A DNA stretch of 64,000 nucleotides from Symbiodinium natans. Taxonomy: Eukaryota > Sar > Dinophyceae > Suessiales > Symbiodiniaceae. Below the pieces are notes generated by a model. It saw only the letters and a list, made by a program, of their open reading frames with translations. It did no database searches and was not told where the DNA came from. Below are positions 11,994 to 20,794 of this stretch, in pieces. The stretch's first letter is position 1. Every line of letters begins with the position of its first letter. Made by a program: the position numbers and the translations under genes. Where the stretch lies: the NCBI GenBank assembly GCA_905221605.1, contig CAJNDS010002349.1, forward strand, positions 382,501-446,500, given 5' to 3'.

Positions 11994-12720
11994 ATGACAG
12001 AGTTCTTGACGAATGCGACGACGGGTAATGGGTTAGGGGATAGGTTAAGAAGTAATCTAGGCCTAACACCGCCCCAGCAGCCCATGTCACCTGCAAGTCA
12101 GCAACGTACGCAGTACACTTCGGCAGCAGCAGCTCAAGCATCTGCAACCTTTCAGGCGAATGTTTCTCCTCCTGAAAAGCTACCAGACCATTTGCTGGCG
12201 CCGCTGTTCGATCAGCAAACAGATGAGGCGGTCCCAAAGCAGGGCACCTGTGATCTATGGTCCTGGAGGTGGTGGTGGAGCATCGGTGACGGCAGGCTAG
12301 ATTCAAGCCGAGGCCCAAAAACAGGCAGCAAAGGGAGGAGGTGGCAGCACTGAGAGGAAGGCTCGATCGAGTCGCAATGGAAAGAGATGAACTGGCTATG
12401 GGAAGGCAAAGAGATCAAGCTGATCCTCGCTCAGAAGTTCCACGAGGGAGTCTTCTTGGAGGGACACAAGGGCATCACGCCGAAACTGATCTTTGCTCAG
12501 GAGTTCCACGAGGGAGTCTTCTTGGAGGGTCACATGGGCATCATGGCGCGGCACATGGTCATCCAGCAAGGAAATCTTCATGCAGGGGCTGAAGGGCGTG
12601 GTGACGGGCAACCATGGCAAGATCGAAGGAGAGAGCAAGGTCAGACTGAAGGGCCTCAGCAACAATCGACTTGACATGAACGGCGTTCGGGGGACCCTTC
12701 GCCTTCGCTGGGTGTGATCA
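11994..12720 (+). pseudogene. retroelement gag-like relic
   Basis: From the ATG at 11,994 the plus strand reads a Thr-, Gln- and Ala-rich segment (T-P-P-Q-Q-P-M-S-P, then A-S-A-T-F-Q-A-N-V-S-P-P). Near 12,700, in another frame, it reads L-G-V-I-T-A-G-V-Q-Q-L-Q-Q-A-Q. This resembles the low-complexity N-terminal part of gag in dinoflagellate copia-like elements, such as the inner element at 43 kb. No zinc knuckle, protease or integrase follows before the minisatellite at 12,788, so only a fragment is present. Family assignment is weak. Confidence 0.35.
12417..12548 (+). repeat. 66-bp tandem duplication
   Basis: Two units (12,417-12,482 and 12,483-12,548) differ at a handful of positions. In one frame each reads K-L-I-(L/F)-A-Q-(K/E)-F-H-E-G-V-F-L-E-G-H, so the duplication preserves an open frame. 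It lies inside the gag-like relic. Confidence 0.85.
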
Positions 12721-12787
12721 CAGCAGGAGTGCAGCAACTGCAGCAAGCGCAGCTGTCGTCTCCTGAGACATGTAAGCCTGGAAGCAC

Positions 12788-13021
12788 TAATCATCGCGCG
12801 GGGCATGGATGCTCTGGCCACTCGCACGGAGTGGTAACATGGACGTAATCATCGTGCGGGCATGGATGCTCTGGCCACTCGCACGGAGTAGTAACATTGA
12901 TAATCATCGTGCGGGCATGGATGCTCTGGCCGCTCGCACGGAGTGGATGGACGTAATCATCGGGCGGGCATGATGCTCTGGCCACTCGCGCGGGGTGGTA
13001 ACATGGACGCAATCATCGTTC
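12788..13021. repeat. minisatellite of about 56 bp, 4.2 copies
   Basis: Units beginning TAATCATCG start at 12,788, 12,846, 12,901 and 12,954, with a fifth partial unit (CAATCATCG) at 13,010. They share GGGCATGGATGCTCTGGCC and CTCGCACGGAGT. Unit length varies between 53 and 58 bp because of small deletions. Confidence 0.9.
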
Positions 13022-13127
13022 GGGCTTTCAGGGATCCGCCCCCAATTCCCTGATCAATGCACGCCCACCCTGACCGCTCCCCAAGCCTTCCGCCCCCAAC
13101 TCCCTAATCCGCCACCAACCCTCTACC

Positions 13128-13520
13128 GTTGCCACTCCTCCTCTGTTTTGTGCCCTCTTTCACTCCGACCCTCTTTGCCCCCCCTTCCCTATCCTGCTTA
13201 CCCATCCTCCTCCCCTACCCCTTCCCCATCCCTGTCCCCCCAGCATTGCCCTCCCGCCTTGCTCCTCCCTCCCACTTCCTCTCCCACCTCCTCCGCCTGC
13301 TCCCTGACCGATCTTTTGTGTCCCGCACCCTCGCCACCAACCCCTTCCCCTGCCCCCCCCTCCCCACCATCCACCTCTCCTCCTCTGTTCTGCGCCCTCT
13401 TTCACTCCCACCCTCTCCTTCCCTGTCCTGCTTACCCATCCTCCTCCCCTACCCCTTCCCTTATCCTCCCAATCTTAGACGTCCCACCCCTCCCCCACCC
13501 CCCCCACCCCCCTTCCCACT
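13128..13520. repeat. pyrimidine-rich DNA with a ~248-bp spaced duplication
   Basis: The stretch around 13,136-13,225 is repeated at about 13,380-13,465, from CCTCCTCTGTT through CCTGCTTACCCATCCTCC. The plus-strand open frames here are low-complexity Pro- and Ser-rich products. Confidence 0.75.
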
Positions 13521-13667
13521 GCAGGCCTACCCTCTACCGCCTACTCCGCCCCTCACCAATCAGGGATTCCAATCCACGCCCCCGCTCTCACCGCTCTCAT
13601 CGCTCCCCCTCCCTTAGGTTTATAGAAATTGTAGTTTTGTCGGGTTGTCATTTTAACTTTGGGGTTG

Positions 13668-13845
13668 TGGGGCTGGCTGGGGGAGGGCTGGAGGGGCTGG
13701 AGGGGCTGGACAGGCTGGAGGGGCTGCAGAGATGGAGGGGCTGGAGGGGCTAAAGAGGCTGAAGGGGTGAAGGGACTGAAGGGGCTGGAGGGGCGGGAGG
13801 GGCTGGAGGGGCTGGGCTGGAGGGCCTGGAGGGGGTTGCGGGTTT
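13668..13845. repeat. GGGGCTGGA minisatellite
   Basis: Degenerate 9-10 bp units of GAGGGGCTGG type, running into a short telomere-like string at 13,841-13,863 (GGTTTAGGGTTTGGGGC then TTAGGG). Confidence 0.8.
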
Positions 13846-14036
13846 AGGGTTTGGGGCTTAGGGAGTTGCAGGCCTAATCCAAGCCCTACGCCCTTAACCC
13901 TGCGGCCTCCTGTCGGGGTTGAGCCGGGCAGAGCGTGCTTCAATTCTTGTGACGGGGGTAGCGCACTGGCGGTAGCCATTAAATCCGGGTGGTCCGACGG
14001 TTAGGCGCCAGCCCTAGCTTTAGCTACCCCGGGGGG

Positions 14037-14415
14037 GGGGCATATGCCGGCTCCAAATGCGGCTTCCGAAGGGCATCATGTTTCAGTTACATTTTTTATC
14101 GCGAAAAACGCGCTATTCCCCACCGAATTTGGGCTCCTGGACATTTTTTGGGCGCCCCATGAAGGGTCCCAAAAACGACCCCGGAGACATCATCGACTCT
14201 CTTTTTCAACTTTTGCCAAATACGCGTTGTTGATGTTTTTTGGGTGGCATCGGCCACCCCAAAGGACCCCCACAAGAGCGCGCATCATGAGCATCGGCGG
14301 GTTGGGTCTCGGGTTTCGGATGCGGCTGAGAGCTTGGAAAACACAGAAATCGCTGTAAATACCGTGGTTTTCGTGCTGTTACGGACATTTCCGTTTTGAG
14401 GCCGGCATATGCCCC
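14037..14415. mobile_element. MITE-like element with 15-bp terminal inverted repeats
   Basis: GGGGCATATGCCGGC at 14,037-14,051 and its exact reverse complement at 14,401-14,415 bound 379 bp that contain no protein frame of note. The inner part of the arms (CATATG) is itself palindromic. An internal hairpin (TTTTGGGTGGC / GCCACCCCAAA) lies near 14,236-14,262. Size and terminal repeats fit a non-autonomous DNA transposon. Target-site duplications cannot be judged because the left flank is a G-run. Confidence 0.5.
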
Positions 14416-14540
14416 TATAAGCCACGCATGCCTGGAGGCCGGAGCCGCTGATGCTCATGATGCGCGGCCGGGCGGGGGGCGAGGCTTCGTTTCTCTTTGG
14501 GGATCCGGGGGGCGAGCATCAGCAGCATCAGCGGCTCCGG
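14280..14540. repeat. overlapping long-range inverted repeats
   Basis: GCGCATCATGAGCATC (14,280-14,295) is the exact reverse complement of 14,450-14,465. CCGGAGCCGCTGATGCT (14,439-14,455) is the exact reverse complement of 14,524-14,540. The two pairs share the segment near 14,450, so alternative folds compete. They may be further debris of the adjacent inverted-repeat element. Confidence 0.75.
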
Positions 14541-14605
14541 AAAGGGTTTCGGGCGGCAGGATTTCGAAGGATGCTGGCATAACTCCATAACATGGCACTC
14601 GACAT

Positions 14606-14767
14606 GCGCGCGCGCGCGCGCGCGCGCGCGCGCGCGGAAAACGCACCAGTTCCCGCGCGCGCGCGCGCGCGCGCTGTTGTTTGTTGTTGTTGTTGTTGGT
14701 TTGTTTGTTTGTTTGTTTGTTTGTTTGTTTGTTTGTTTGTTTTTTTGTTTGTTTGTTTGTTTGTTTG
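14606..14767. repeat. (CG)n, (TTG)n and (TTTG)n microsatellite block
   Basis: Two alternating CG runs (about 14,606-14,636 and 14,656-14,676) are followed by TTG and then TTTG repeats to 14,767. Alternating CG can adopt Z-DNA. The block ends about 16 bp before the ACTTT-rich domain begins and appears to truncate the 5' LTR of element A. Confidence 0.95.
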
Positions 14768-14783
14768 TGTTAAGATATGAGCA

Positions 14784-14963
14784 CTTTTCCTCCCTGTACC
14801 TATAGCCAATACGACTGCCACTTTGTTGGCTCAAGACTTTGCCCAAGCAGAGAAAAGGCCGAGGTACTTTGGGGATTGATCGTGACTTTGAGTCAGAGGT
14901 TGGCTGGAGTTGCACTGCCCTTTAGAGTGTTAGTTGTGATTTCTAGCTACCTGTAATTTCGCA
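14784..14963 (+). repeat. presumed 3' remnant of the 5' LTR of element A
   Basis: The sequence just before the primer binding site ends in GTAATTTCGCA, compatible with an LTR 3' end (..CA). The upstream part is lost into the TTTG microsatellite. No matching copy was found downstream of RNase H, so an LTR pair cannot be shown. Confidence 0.4.
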
Positions 14964-14975
14964 TGGTAGCGGAGC
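14964..14975 (+). promoter_or_regulatory. primer binding site of element A
   Basis: TGGTAGCGGAGC directly follows the presumed LTR end and lies 26 bp before the gag ATG. It closely resembles the TGGTATCAGAGC primer binding site of many plant copia elements, which pairs with initiator tRNA-Met. The shorter string TAGCGGAGC recurs in the leader of element B. Confidence 0.65.
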
Positions 14976-15001
14976 TTTAGGCTCCAGTAGACTTTGGTAG
15001 A

Positions 15002-17407
15002 ATGGCACTAGGAGGAGAAGGCGACTTTACCGGTAAGATCCGGTTGCCCCTGCCTGACCACTTTTCTGGCCAGCCTTCGGACTGGGAAGAATGGTCTTGG
15101 AACTTTAAAGCATACATTTCGATGTTCGAGCCCAGCGCAGTAACTTTGCTAGATCGAGCGGAAATGAGCGCGGGTGAGTACACCGATGAAACTTTGCAAG
15201 TCGTTCTCGACACCGGAGACTTAGATGCTGATGCAACGGCGCAGCGCGTGCTTTTCAGTCGCAAGCTTCATTATCTACTGTCTCAGCTCGTGAAGGATTC
15301 GGCACGACTTGTCGTTCGACAGAATGTTGACTCGAATGGCTTCGAGACCTGGAGGAGACTTTACAACAAGTTCGCCCTTCCCGATGCCACGAGGTCAACA
15401 GCTTTGCTCACCCAACTTTTAGACTTCAAGTTCAATCCTTCAACCTTTGAGCAGGACTGTAATGTCTGGGAAACGATAAAGGTGAAGTACGAAACCCAAA
15501 CCGGGCAACCTTTGCCTGATGGGGTTCTCGTTGCAACTTTGCTGAACAAGACGACAGGAGCTTTGCAGCAACACCTTCGGCTGAATGCAAGGACTTTGCA
15601 AACCTATGAGCAGATCAAAGCGGTGATCCTAGAGTACTATCGTGCTAGACTTTTGGTGAACCCACTTGCGCAGACATCAGCCTCGGCCACTTTCCAAGGG
15701 GGTGGGCAAGCCCCCATGGACATAGGAAACTTGGGCAAAGGAAAAGGAAAAGGAAAGAAAAGAAAAGGAAAAGGGAAAGGAAAAGGAAAGAAAGGAAAGG
15801 GCAAGGACTTTGGTCCCAAAGGAAAAGGAAAGAAAGGCCCTCACTGGAACTTTTTTGGAAGCATGAAAGGAAAGAGCAAAGGGAAGAAAGGAAAGAACTT
15901 TGGTTCGTCCTCTTCGGGAGCTTCGGCTTCCTCTAGCACTTTGTGTTGGACATGTGGAAAGACAGGACACTTTGCGAGTGCATGTCCCATGAATAGGGTG
16001 AATGCTGTTGAAGGTTCAGATGAACTTTACGATGGTACTGAGGAAGATTGGTCTTACTTTGGTGAGGCCTCTGGCGATGACTGGTCCGAGTGGACCGTCG
16101 GTGCACTTTTCGATGGTGACAGTTGGGGTTATGATGCTTGGGATGATTCACTTTGGGATTCCTCTTGGGGAGATTCCTGGGATTGGTATCAGGACTTTGG
16201 GTCTTGGGGCGAATGGTGGCCTGAAGCCACCTCTAAGGAGACTTTGCAGCAGCAGCCTCAGAAGACCAAGGAAGAGCAGACTTTGCAGCCGCCTGCAGCG
16301 CAGGCCACGGTGTCCGCGGTGACTTTGGAGTCACCTCCAGGACTTTCGAAGGCGAGAGCGAAACCCAAGGCGAAGAGCGCGGTTTCTCCGAGTACTTTGC
16401 TTGTGTCGGCTCTTGTGCTTGGGAACTTTGGTGTTGGACAGTCGTTGAACTTTGAAGGCATGCTCAGTGGTGAAGTGGATTTCACCTGTGGTGGACCCAC
16501 TTTCGTTTCGAGTGCAATTGAGATGGCACCTTTGGAAACTTTTGCCATGCACCGAAACAATGGAGATGCGAAGACACTTTTCAGTGTTGCTGATCTGAAC
16601 ATGCCACATCTCAACACGACTTTCAGGGATCATGCTTTGGAGGAACATGTGGTCGCAGCGACTTTTGAGGAAGATGAGCCCTGGATACTCTTCGATTCAG
16701 GCGCAGCGACCCATTGTTGTCCTCAGGACTTTGCATCGGAATGGCCACTTTTGCCTTTGACAGGCAAAGCACCACCGTTAAGATCAATTTCGGGTCAACC
16801 TTTGACGGCTTATGGGAGAAGACTTGTGAAGGTTGACTTTGATGGCCAACCTTGCTTCCTACACGTTTATGTGTGCGATGTTCCTTATTGTGTAGTTTCG
16901 GTTGGAAGACTTTTGAGACAGGGTTTCGAGGTTTCGATGAAGAAGGAGTCTCAAACACTCTCGACCCCTGATGGGAAGCAGGTTCCGATTCTGAGGCATG
17001 GTTCACTTTTGTTCCTTCGGCCTTCGGTTGCACCTTTTGACAAGGATGAGTTTGTGGAAGTTTGTGATATGTTTCATGGATTAAGTTCCCAAGGAACTTT
17101 GATCGCTCCAACTTTCACCCCAATGTATTACCATACTGATCGTTGGGAACTTTCCGGCAACACCCTTACCCGAATACACAAAAGAGCCAGAGCCACTTTC
17201 TTTTCTCCCGAAGGGACGAAGGATAGGCCCGTTGAACTGGATCGCTTAGCTGATGAGCGAGTTACTTTCCTCGAGTATGAAGATGGCAGAAAAGAAACTT
17301 TATCAGATAATTGGCGTACTTCCTCGAATCCCAAAGGGATATCCACAGGGCTTTTGTTGGCAAGACTGTCTTTAAACTTTCTTCACAATCCACTGGTCGT
17401 AGACTAG
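15002..17407 (+). CDS. element A gag-protease polyprotein (801 aa)
   Basis: The start is the first ATG 26 bp after the primer binding site. Residues 1-230 form the capsid-like gag region (W-E-E-W-S-W-N-F near residue 26 and an L-L-x-Q-L-L-D-F-K-F motif typical of copia gag). Residues about 235-300 are a KGKGKGKK-type basic tract. A CCHC zinc knuckle (CWTCGKTGHFASAC) lies near residue 315. An acidic, Trp-rich linker follows. The aspartic protease active site WILFDSGAATHCC is near residue 561. Gag packages element RNA and the protease would process the polyprotein. The frame ends with a stop just after a net minus-one shift into the next segment. It is the best-preserved part of the element and densely carries the ACTTT pentamer. 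Confidence 0.85.
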   Translation: MALGGEGDFTGKIRLPLPDHFSGQPSDWEEWSWNFKAYISMFEPSAVTLLDRAEMSAGEYTDETLQVVLDTGDLDADATAQRVLFSRKLHYLLSQLVKDSARLVVRQNVDSNGFETWRRLYNKFALPDATRSTALLTQLLDFKFNPSTFEQDCNVWETIKVKYETQTGQPLPDGVLVATLLNKTTGALQQHLRLNARTLQTYEQIKAVILEYYRARLLVNPLAQTSASATFQGGGQAPMDIGNLGKGKGKGKKRKGKGKGKGKKGKGKDFGPKGKGKKGPHWNFFGSMKGKSKGKKGKNFGSSSSGASASSSTLCWTCGKTGHFASACPMNRVNAVEGSDELYDGTEEDWSYFGEASGDDWSEWTVGALFDGDSWGYDAWDDSLWDSSWGDSWDWYQDFGSWGEWWPEATSKETLQQQPQKTKEEQTLQPPAAQATVSAVTLESPPGLSKARAKPKAKSAVSPSTLLVSALVLGNFGVGQSLNFEGMLSGEVDFTCGGPTFVSSAIEMAPLETFAMHRNNGDAKTLFSVADLNMPHLNTTFRDHALEEHVVAATFEEDEPWILFDSGAATHCCPQDFASEWPLLPLTGKAPPLRSISGQPLTAYGRRLVKVDFDGQPCFLHVYVCDVPYCVVSVGRLLRQGFEVSMKKESQTLSTPDGKQVPILRHGSLLFLRPSVAPFDKDEFVEVCDMFHGLSSQGTLIAPTFTPMYYHTDRWELSGNTLTRIHKRARATFFSPEGTKDRPVELDRLADERVTFLEYEDGRKETLSDNWRTSSNPKGISTGLLLARLSLNFLHNPLVVD

Positions 17408-17860
17408 TTGGCAAGCAATCAACTTTACCTTCACCTCAACACCTCCAACCGCAACCTGTTCCACAGCCTGAGGAAGAAACTTTGGTGAAGAAGCCTTCAC
17501 CCCTCAGGAGCCTTCGGTGGAGGACACTTTCCGCCAACGCTTAGCAGCGGCAGCCACAGGCACTCTGCCTGAGTTTCAGAAGACGTTGGTAGACCAACTT
17601 TCCGAGATGGATCCTTCTACGGGAGAACCTTACACGCACGACCTTTGGTTGAACTTTCCGTTGTTCTGGGTTCGTGTCCACTACGAGCCCCGCACGACTT
17701 TGTTTGTGCCTGAAGACCCTCACTTTGAAGAACAGCTTGGGAATGGACGCATGACTTTGATTGTGCGTGATGGTGAGGATCCCAAGTGGAACTTTGATGG
17801 GTGGCGCAATGTTGGTGCCCGTGAGTTGACGCCACATGCTTTGAGAAGTTGCCGCTTGAA
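17408..17860 (+). pseudogene. element A protease-integrase linker, frameshifted
   Basis: Protein-like sequence continues after the stop at 17,405 but in two successive frames. One runs to about 17,480 (P-Q-P-E-E-E); the other runs from there to about 17,840 (V-E-D-T-F-R-Q-R-L, then D-L-W-L-N-F-P-L-F-W-V-R-V). Each change is a net shift of minus one. The segment links protease to integrase in dinoflagellate copia-like elements and carries no catalytic motif that I recognise. Confidence 0.6.
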
Positions 17861-19969
17861 ACTTTCGACGCAGAGCCTGCCCAGCCGGAGTACTTAGCTC
17901 GACGGCCAAAGGGTTTGAAACAGCCCTACGAGCCTACTTTAACAGAAAGGCTGGAGGATGAGCTTACTCACTTGCCTTTCAAGCCCTGGTGTGAAGTTTG
18001 TCTGCGTGCTAAGAGCCGACAGGCACAGAGCAGAAAACTTTCCTTGAGACAGCCCGTCTTGCAGATGGACTTTAGTTTTCTGTCTGACAAGCCTGGTGCA
18101 GAGCAAATCACCATCTTGAACGTTGTTGATGTGTTGACTAACATGTCACTTTCAGTGGTGATTCCGACCAAGGCCCGCACGCCTTACTCTCACGCGGAGT
18201 TGCGGCGCTTTGTTCTGGAGACAGGACGCACTTTTGGCATCCTGCAGTGTGACCCCGAACCTGCTTTGCTTGCGATAGCGGAAGCTGTGACAGGTGAGGT
18301 CGGTGGACTTTCCTTGCGGAAGACCCCAACCGGCTGGAAGCAAGCGCAAGGTTCCGTCGGCAACATGCAGGCTACTTCGTACGGACAGATCAAGGCTTTG
18401 CGGCTTGAGCTGTTGAACAAGTACAAAGTTGAACTCTCTGTGCACTCTGCACTTTTCACTTGGCTTGTGCCTCGTGCCCAGTGGCTTGTCAACCGCTACT
18501 TGTGCAACGCGGCTGGCACTACTGCCTTTGAGAGACGCTGGGGAAAGCGGTACAACGGCTTTATATGCCGCTTTGGTGAGACCGTACTTTTCCGTAGACA
18601 GCGCGTGCGCAAGGGCAAGCCAGCTTTCACGCGTGGCGTGTGGCTTGGTAAGGACACGGAGTCTGACCAGCACTTTGTTGCTGACTCCACGGCTGTCTTT
18701 AAGACGCGTTCTGTGAAACGCCTCCCGCCCACCCAACAGGCTGACTTTGACTTGCTGCAGTCAGTCACGGCGCGCCCATGGGACCCGACGGGTGCAAAGG
18801 TTGAGACGGACTCCTTCATCTTTCCGATGCAAGGGTCTGAGGGGGCGACTGAGCCTACTTTGCACGGTCCTCATGCTTTGGCGCCCTCGGTGGCGCCTAG
18901 CGGCGCTTCTTTGGCCCCTGATGGTCCAGACGATGGACTTTGCGACCCTGACTTGGAGCATGCGTTGGGCCTTGATGACGACACCGCGCCCATTCCGGCG
19001 CGCGACGACCTTTCGGACCTTCCTGACGATTTCTTTGAAGTCGACGAAGGCCCAGCTTTTGAACCTCCAAGGCTCACTTTGGACGAAGCCACTGCCAACA
19101 CAGCGCAGGCACGGTCTAGCACAGACGCAGCTTTGCCCGAGCCTTCTGGCTCTCGCCCTAGACTTTCAGAAGCATCTCCGACCAAGCGCTCGTCTGAGAC
19201 TTTTGAAGTTGGTGGAACAAAGGTCCAGAAGATAAACGCCGTCACTTTCTACAGTGGAAACAAGAAGAAGCGTGTACCAAGGACGGTTTTCGACTTTCGC
19301 ATTTCAGCTGTCACGACCAAGGACGGCCTGGAAGTTCCTGTTTCTGTGAATCAGGATGAAAAAGAACTTTTGCTGATGAAGACGCTGGAAAACCCGTACT
19401 TTTGGTATGAAACCGAGTTTTCTAAAGAAGAAGAAGTTGAAGGCATGAAGAAGGAAATGAAGTCCATGACAACTTTCGATGTGTTCGATGAAGTAAACTA
19501 CAAAGACGTTCCACCGGAACTTTTGGACAAAGTCATTTCCACGCGTTGGGTGAAGGTACGCAAGTCAGACAGCACCGTGAGGTGCAGACTTGTCGTGCGT
19601 GGCTACACGCAACAAGTTGAAGACAAGGACGAGACTTTTGCGTCCACACCCTCGCTGACGACCTTGAAACTTTTGTTGACGCTTGCTGTAGCCAAAGGAT
19701 GGCACATTTCAGTGGGAGACATCTCCACGGCCTTTCTACACGCCGCGGTGGATGAAGACTTTTATGTCATTCCTCCCCTGGAATTCTATCCAGATGGCAA
19801 CACGTTGTGGAAGTTGAAACGTGCACTTTACGGTTTGAAGCATTCCCCGAAGCTGTGGCAGGAACACTTTGCCTCAGTTATGAAGAAGAATGGCTTTCGG
19901 CGGATGAAGTCTGATCCAAACCTTTACGTGCATGAAACTAAACAACTTTACGTGTTGGCATACGTTTAG
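17849..19969 (+). CDS. element A integrase and truncated reverse transcriptase
   Basis: This is a long open segment with no ATG of its own at the start. The C-x2-C half of the integrase zinc-binding region is PFKPWCEVCLRAKS (near 17,980). Core aspartates are in LQMDFSFLS (near 18,061) and LQCDPEPALL (near 18,243). The third acidic residue is not evident in the expected QGSVGNMQ region. After an acidic linker, copia RT begins near 19,480, with ISTRWVKVR, ETFASTPS, GDISTAFLHA and RALYGLKHSPKLWQ. The frame ends at VLAYV, where the catalytic DD of the Y-x-D-D box should follow. A deletion joins this point to RNase H, so no active polymerase can be made. Confidence 0.8.
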   Translation: MPLETFDAEPAQPEYLARRPKGLKQPYEPTLTERLEDELTHLPFKPWCEVCLRAKSRQAQSRKLSLRQPVLQMDFSFLSDKPGAEQITILNVVDVLTNMSLSVVIPTKARTPYSHAELRRFVLETGRTFGILQCDPEPALLAIAEAVTGEVGGLSLRKTPTGWKQAQGSVGNMQATSYGQIKALRLELLNKYKVELSVHSALFTWLVPRAQWLVNRYLCNAAGTTAFERRWGKRYNGFICRFGETVLFRRQRVRKGKPAFTRGVWLGKDTESDQHFVADSTAVFKTRSVKRLPPTQQADFDLLQSVTARPWDPTGAKVETDSFIFPMQGSEGATEPTLHGPHALAPSVAPSGASLAPDGPDDGLCDPDLEHALGLDDDTAPIPARDDLSDLPDDFFEVDEGPAFEPPRLTLDEATANTAQARSSTDAALPEPSGSRPRLSEASPTKRSSETFEVGGTKVQKINAVTFYSGNKKKRVPRTVFDFRISAVTTKDGLEVPVSVNQDEKELLLMKTLENPYFWYETEFSKEEEVEGMKKEMKSMTTFDVFDEVNYKDVPPELLDKVISTRWVKVRKSDSTVRCRLVVRGYTQQVEDKDETFASTPSLTTLKLLLTLAVAKGWHISVGDISTAFLHAAVDEDFYVIPPLEFYPDGNTLWKLKRALYGLKHSPKLWQEHFASVMKKNGFRRMKSDPNLYVHETKQLYVLAYV

Positions 19970-20300
19970 CGGAGAAGCCGAGCTTTACGCCATCGGTTCC
20001 GGTACTGCCGATGCACTTTTCTTGAGGTCTTTGGTTGAGGAGGCGAAACTTTTCCAGAAGGCCAACCTTTGTGTTTGGACGGACTCCAGTGTAGGCAAAA
20101 GCATAGTTTCACGTTTTGGTGCTTCTAGGAAGACAAAGCATGTCGAACTTCGGCATTTTTTCATCCAGGAACTTGTTGCTTCTGGTGCTGTGCGTGTTAA
20201 GAAGGTCCTTGGAACTTTGAACCCCGCTGATATCTTGACGAAGTATGTTCCGAAGGATACTTTGCACAGGCACCTGCCTACCTTTGGTTTTCCTCTCTGA
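19959..20300 (+). CDS. element A RNase H domain (3' end of pol)
   Basis: The frame contains the copia RNase H motifs in order: S-x-E-A-E-L-Y-A, WTDSSVGKSIVSR, the KTKHVELRHFFIQ block and NPADILTK, followed by a stop. The upstream RNase H aspartate and the RT thumb are missing because of the deletion at about 19,965. The reading frame differs from the preceding RT frame. Confidence 0.8.
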   Translation, partial: HTFSGEAELYAIGSGTADALFLRSLVEEAKLFQKANLCVWTDSSVGKSIVSRFGASRKTKHVELRHFFIQELVASGAVRVKKVLGTLNPADILTKYVPKDTLHRHLPTFGFPL

Positions 20301-20312
20301 AACACTTTTAGA

Positions 20313-20355
20313 ATCTTAGAAGAAGAACAGAAAGAGAGAGAGAGAGAGTGGAGAG
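20313..20355 (+). promoter_or_regulatory. polypurine tract of element A
   Basis: An almost pure purine run (AGAAGAAGAACAGAAAGAG, then GA repeats) lies 13 bp after the RNase H stop, where LTR elements prime plus-strand DNA. No LTR start could be confirmed after it. Confidence 0.5.
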
Positions 20356-20369
20356 AACCACGTACTTTT

Positions 20370-20525
20370 GCGGACATGTCACTTTGCAAGCATGTACAGT
20401 CATGTCACTTTTGCTGTCTTGTGCGGACATGTCACTCTTTAAGCTTGTGCAGTTATGTCACTTTTCCTGTCTTGTGCGGACATGTACTTTGCAGTCATGT
20501 GCAGTCATGTCATGTGCACTTTCAG
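20370..20525 (+). repeat. 53-bp tandem repeat, about 2.9 copies
   Basis: Units starting GCGGACATGT occur at 20,370, 20,423 and 20,476. Each contains the motif TCATGTCACTTTT or a close variant, so the pentamer is part of the unit. It lies in the non-coding tail of the ACTTT domain. Confidence 0.85.
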
Positions 20526-20794
20526 CGCGCTCGGCGCACTCGGCCCGCGTACGCGACCGCAACTTTTCCAGGCGCGAAATTTACGCCGCCACGCGCGTTA
20601 CGCGCGCACTTTCTCCACGCGAACTTTGCACTGAACCAGTGCACTTTTAAGCTTGTAGTTTAATGTACATACCCAATTAGACCCCAGCCAAACTTTGAAC
20701 TTCAGGGAGTTCAGGGTCTCTTTGGTTTACTTTGCCTCGTGCCTTCCGCTGCAACTTTGGTTGTCCATTTTTCGTTTGCCGATGGTAGTTTCCG

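Larger units (their letters stand above)
14784..20355 (+). mobile_element. element A: decayed Ty1/copia-type LTR retrotransposon
   Basis: The domain order is primer binding site, gag with a CCHC zinc knuckle, aspartic protease, integrase, reverse transcriptase and RNase H. Integrase before reverse transcriptase is diagnostic of Ty1/copia. Gag-protease forms one intact 801-codon frame. The remainder is broken by net minus-one frameshifts near 17.38, 17.48 and 17.84 kb, and by a deletion removing the second half of RT. A purine-rich tract follows RNase H at 20,313-20,355. It cannot move on its own in this state. Confidence 0.85.
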
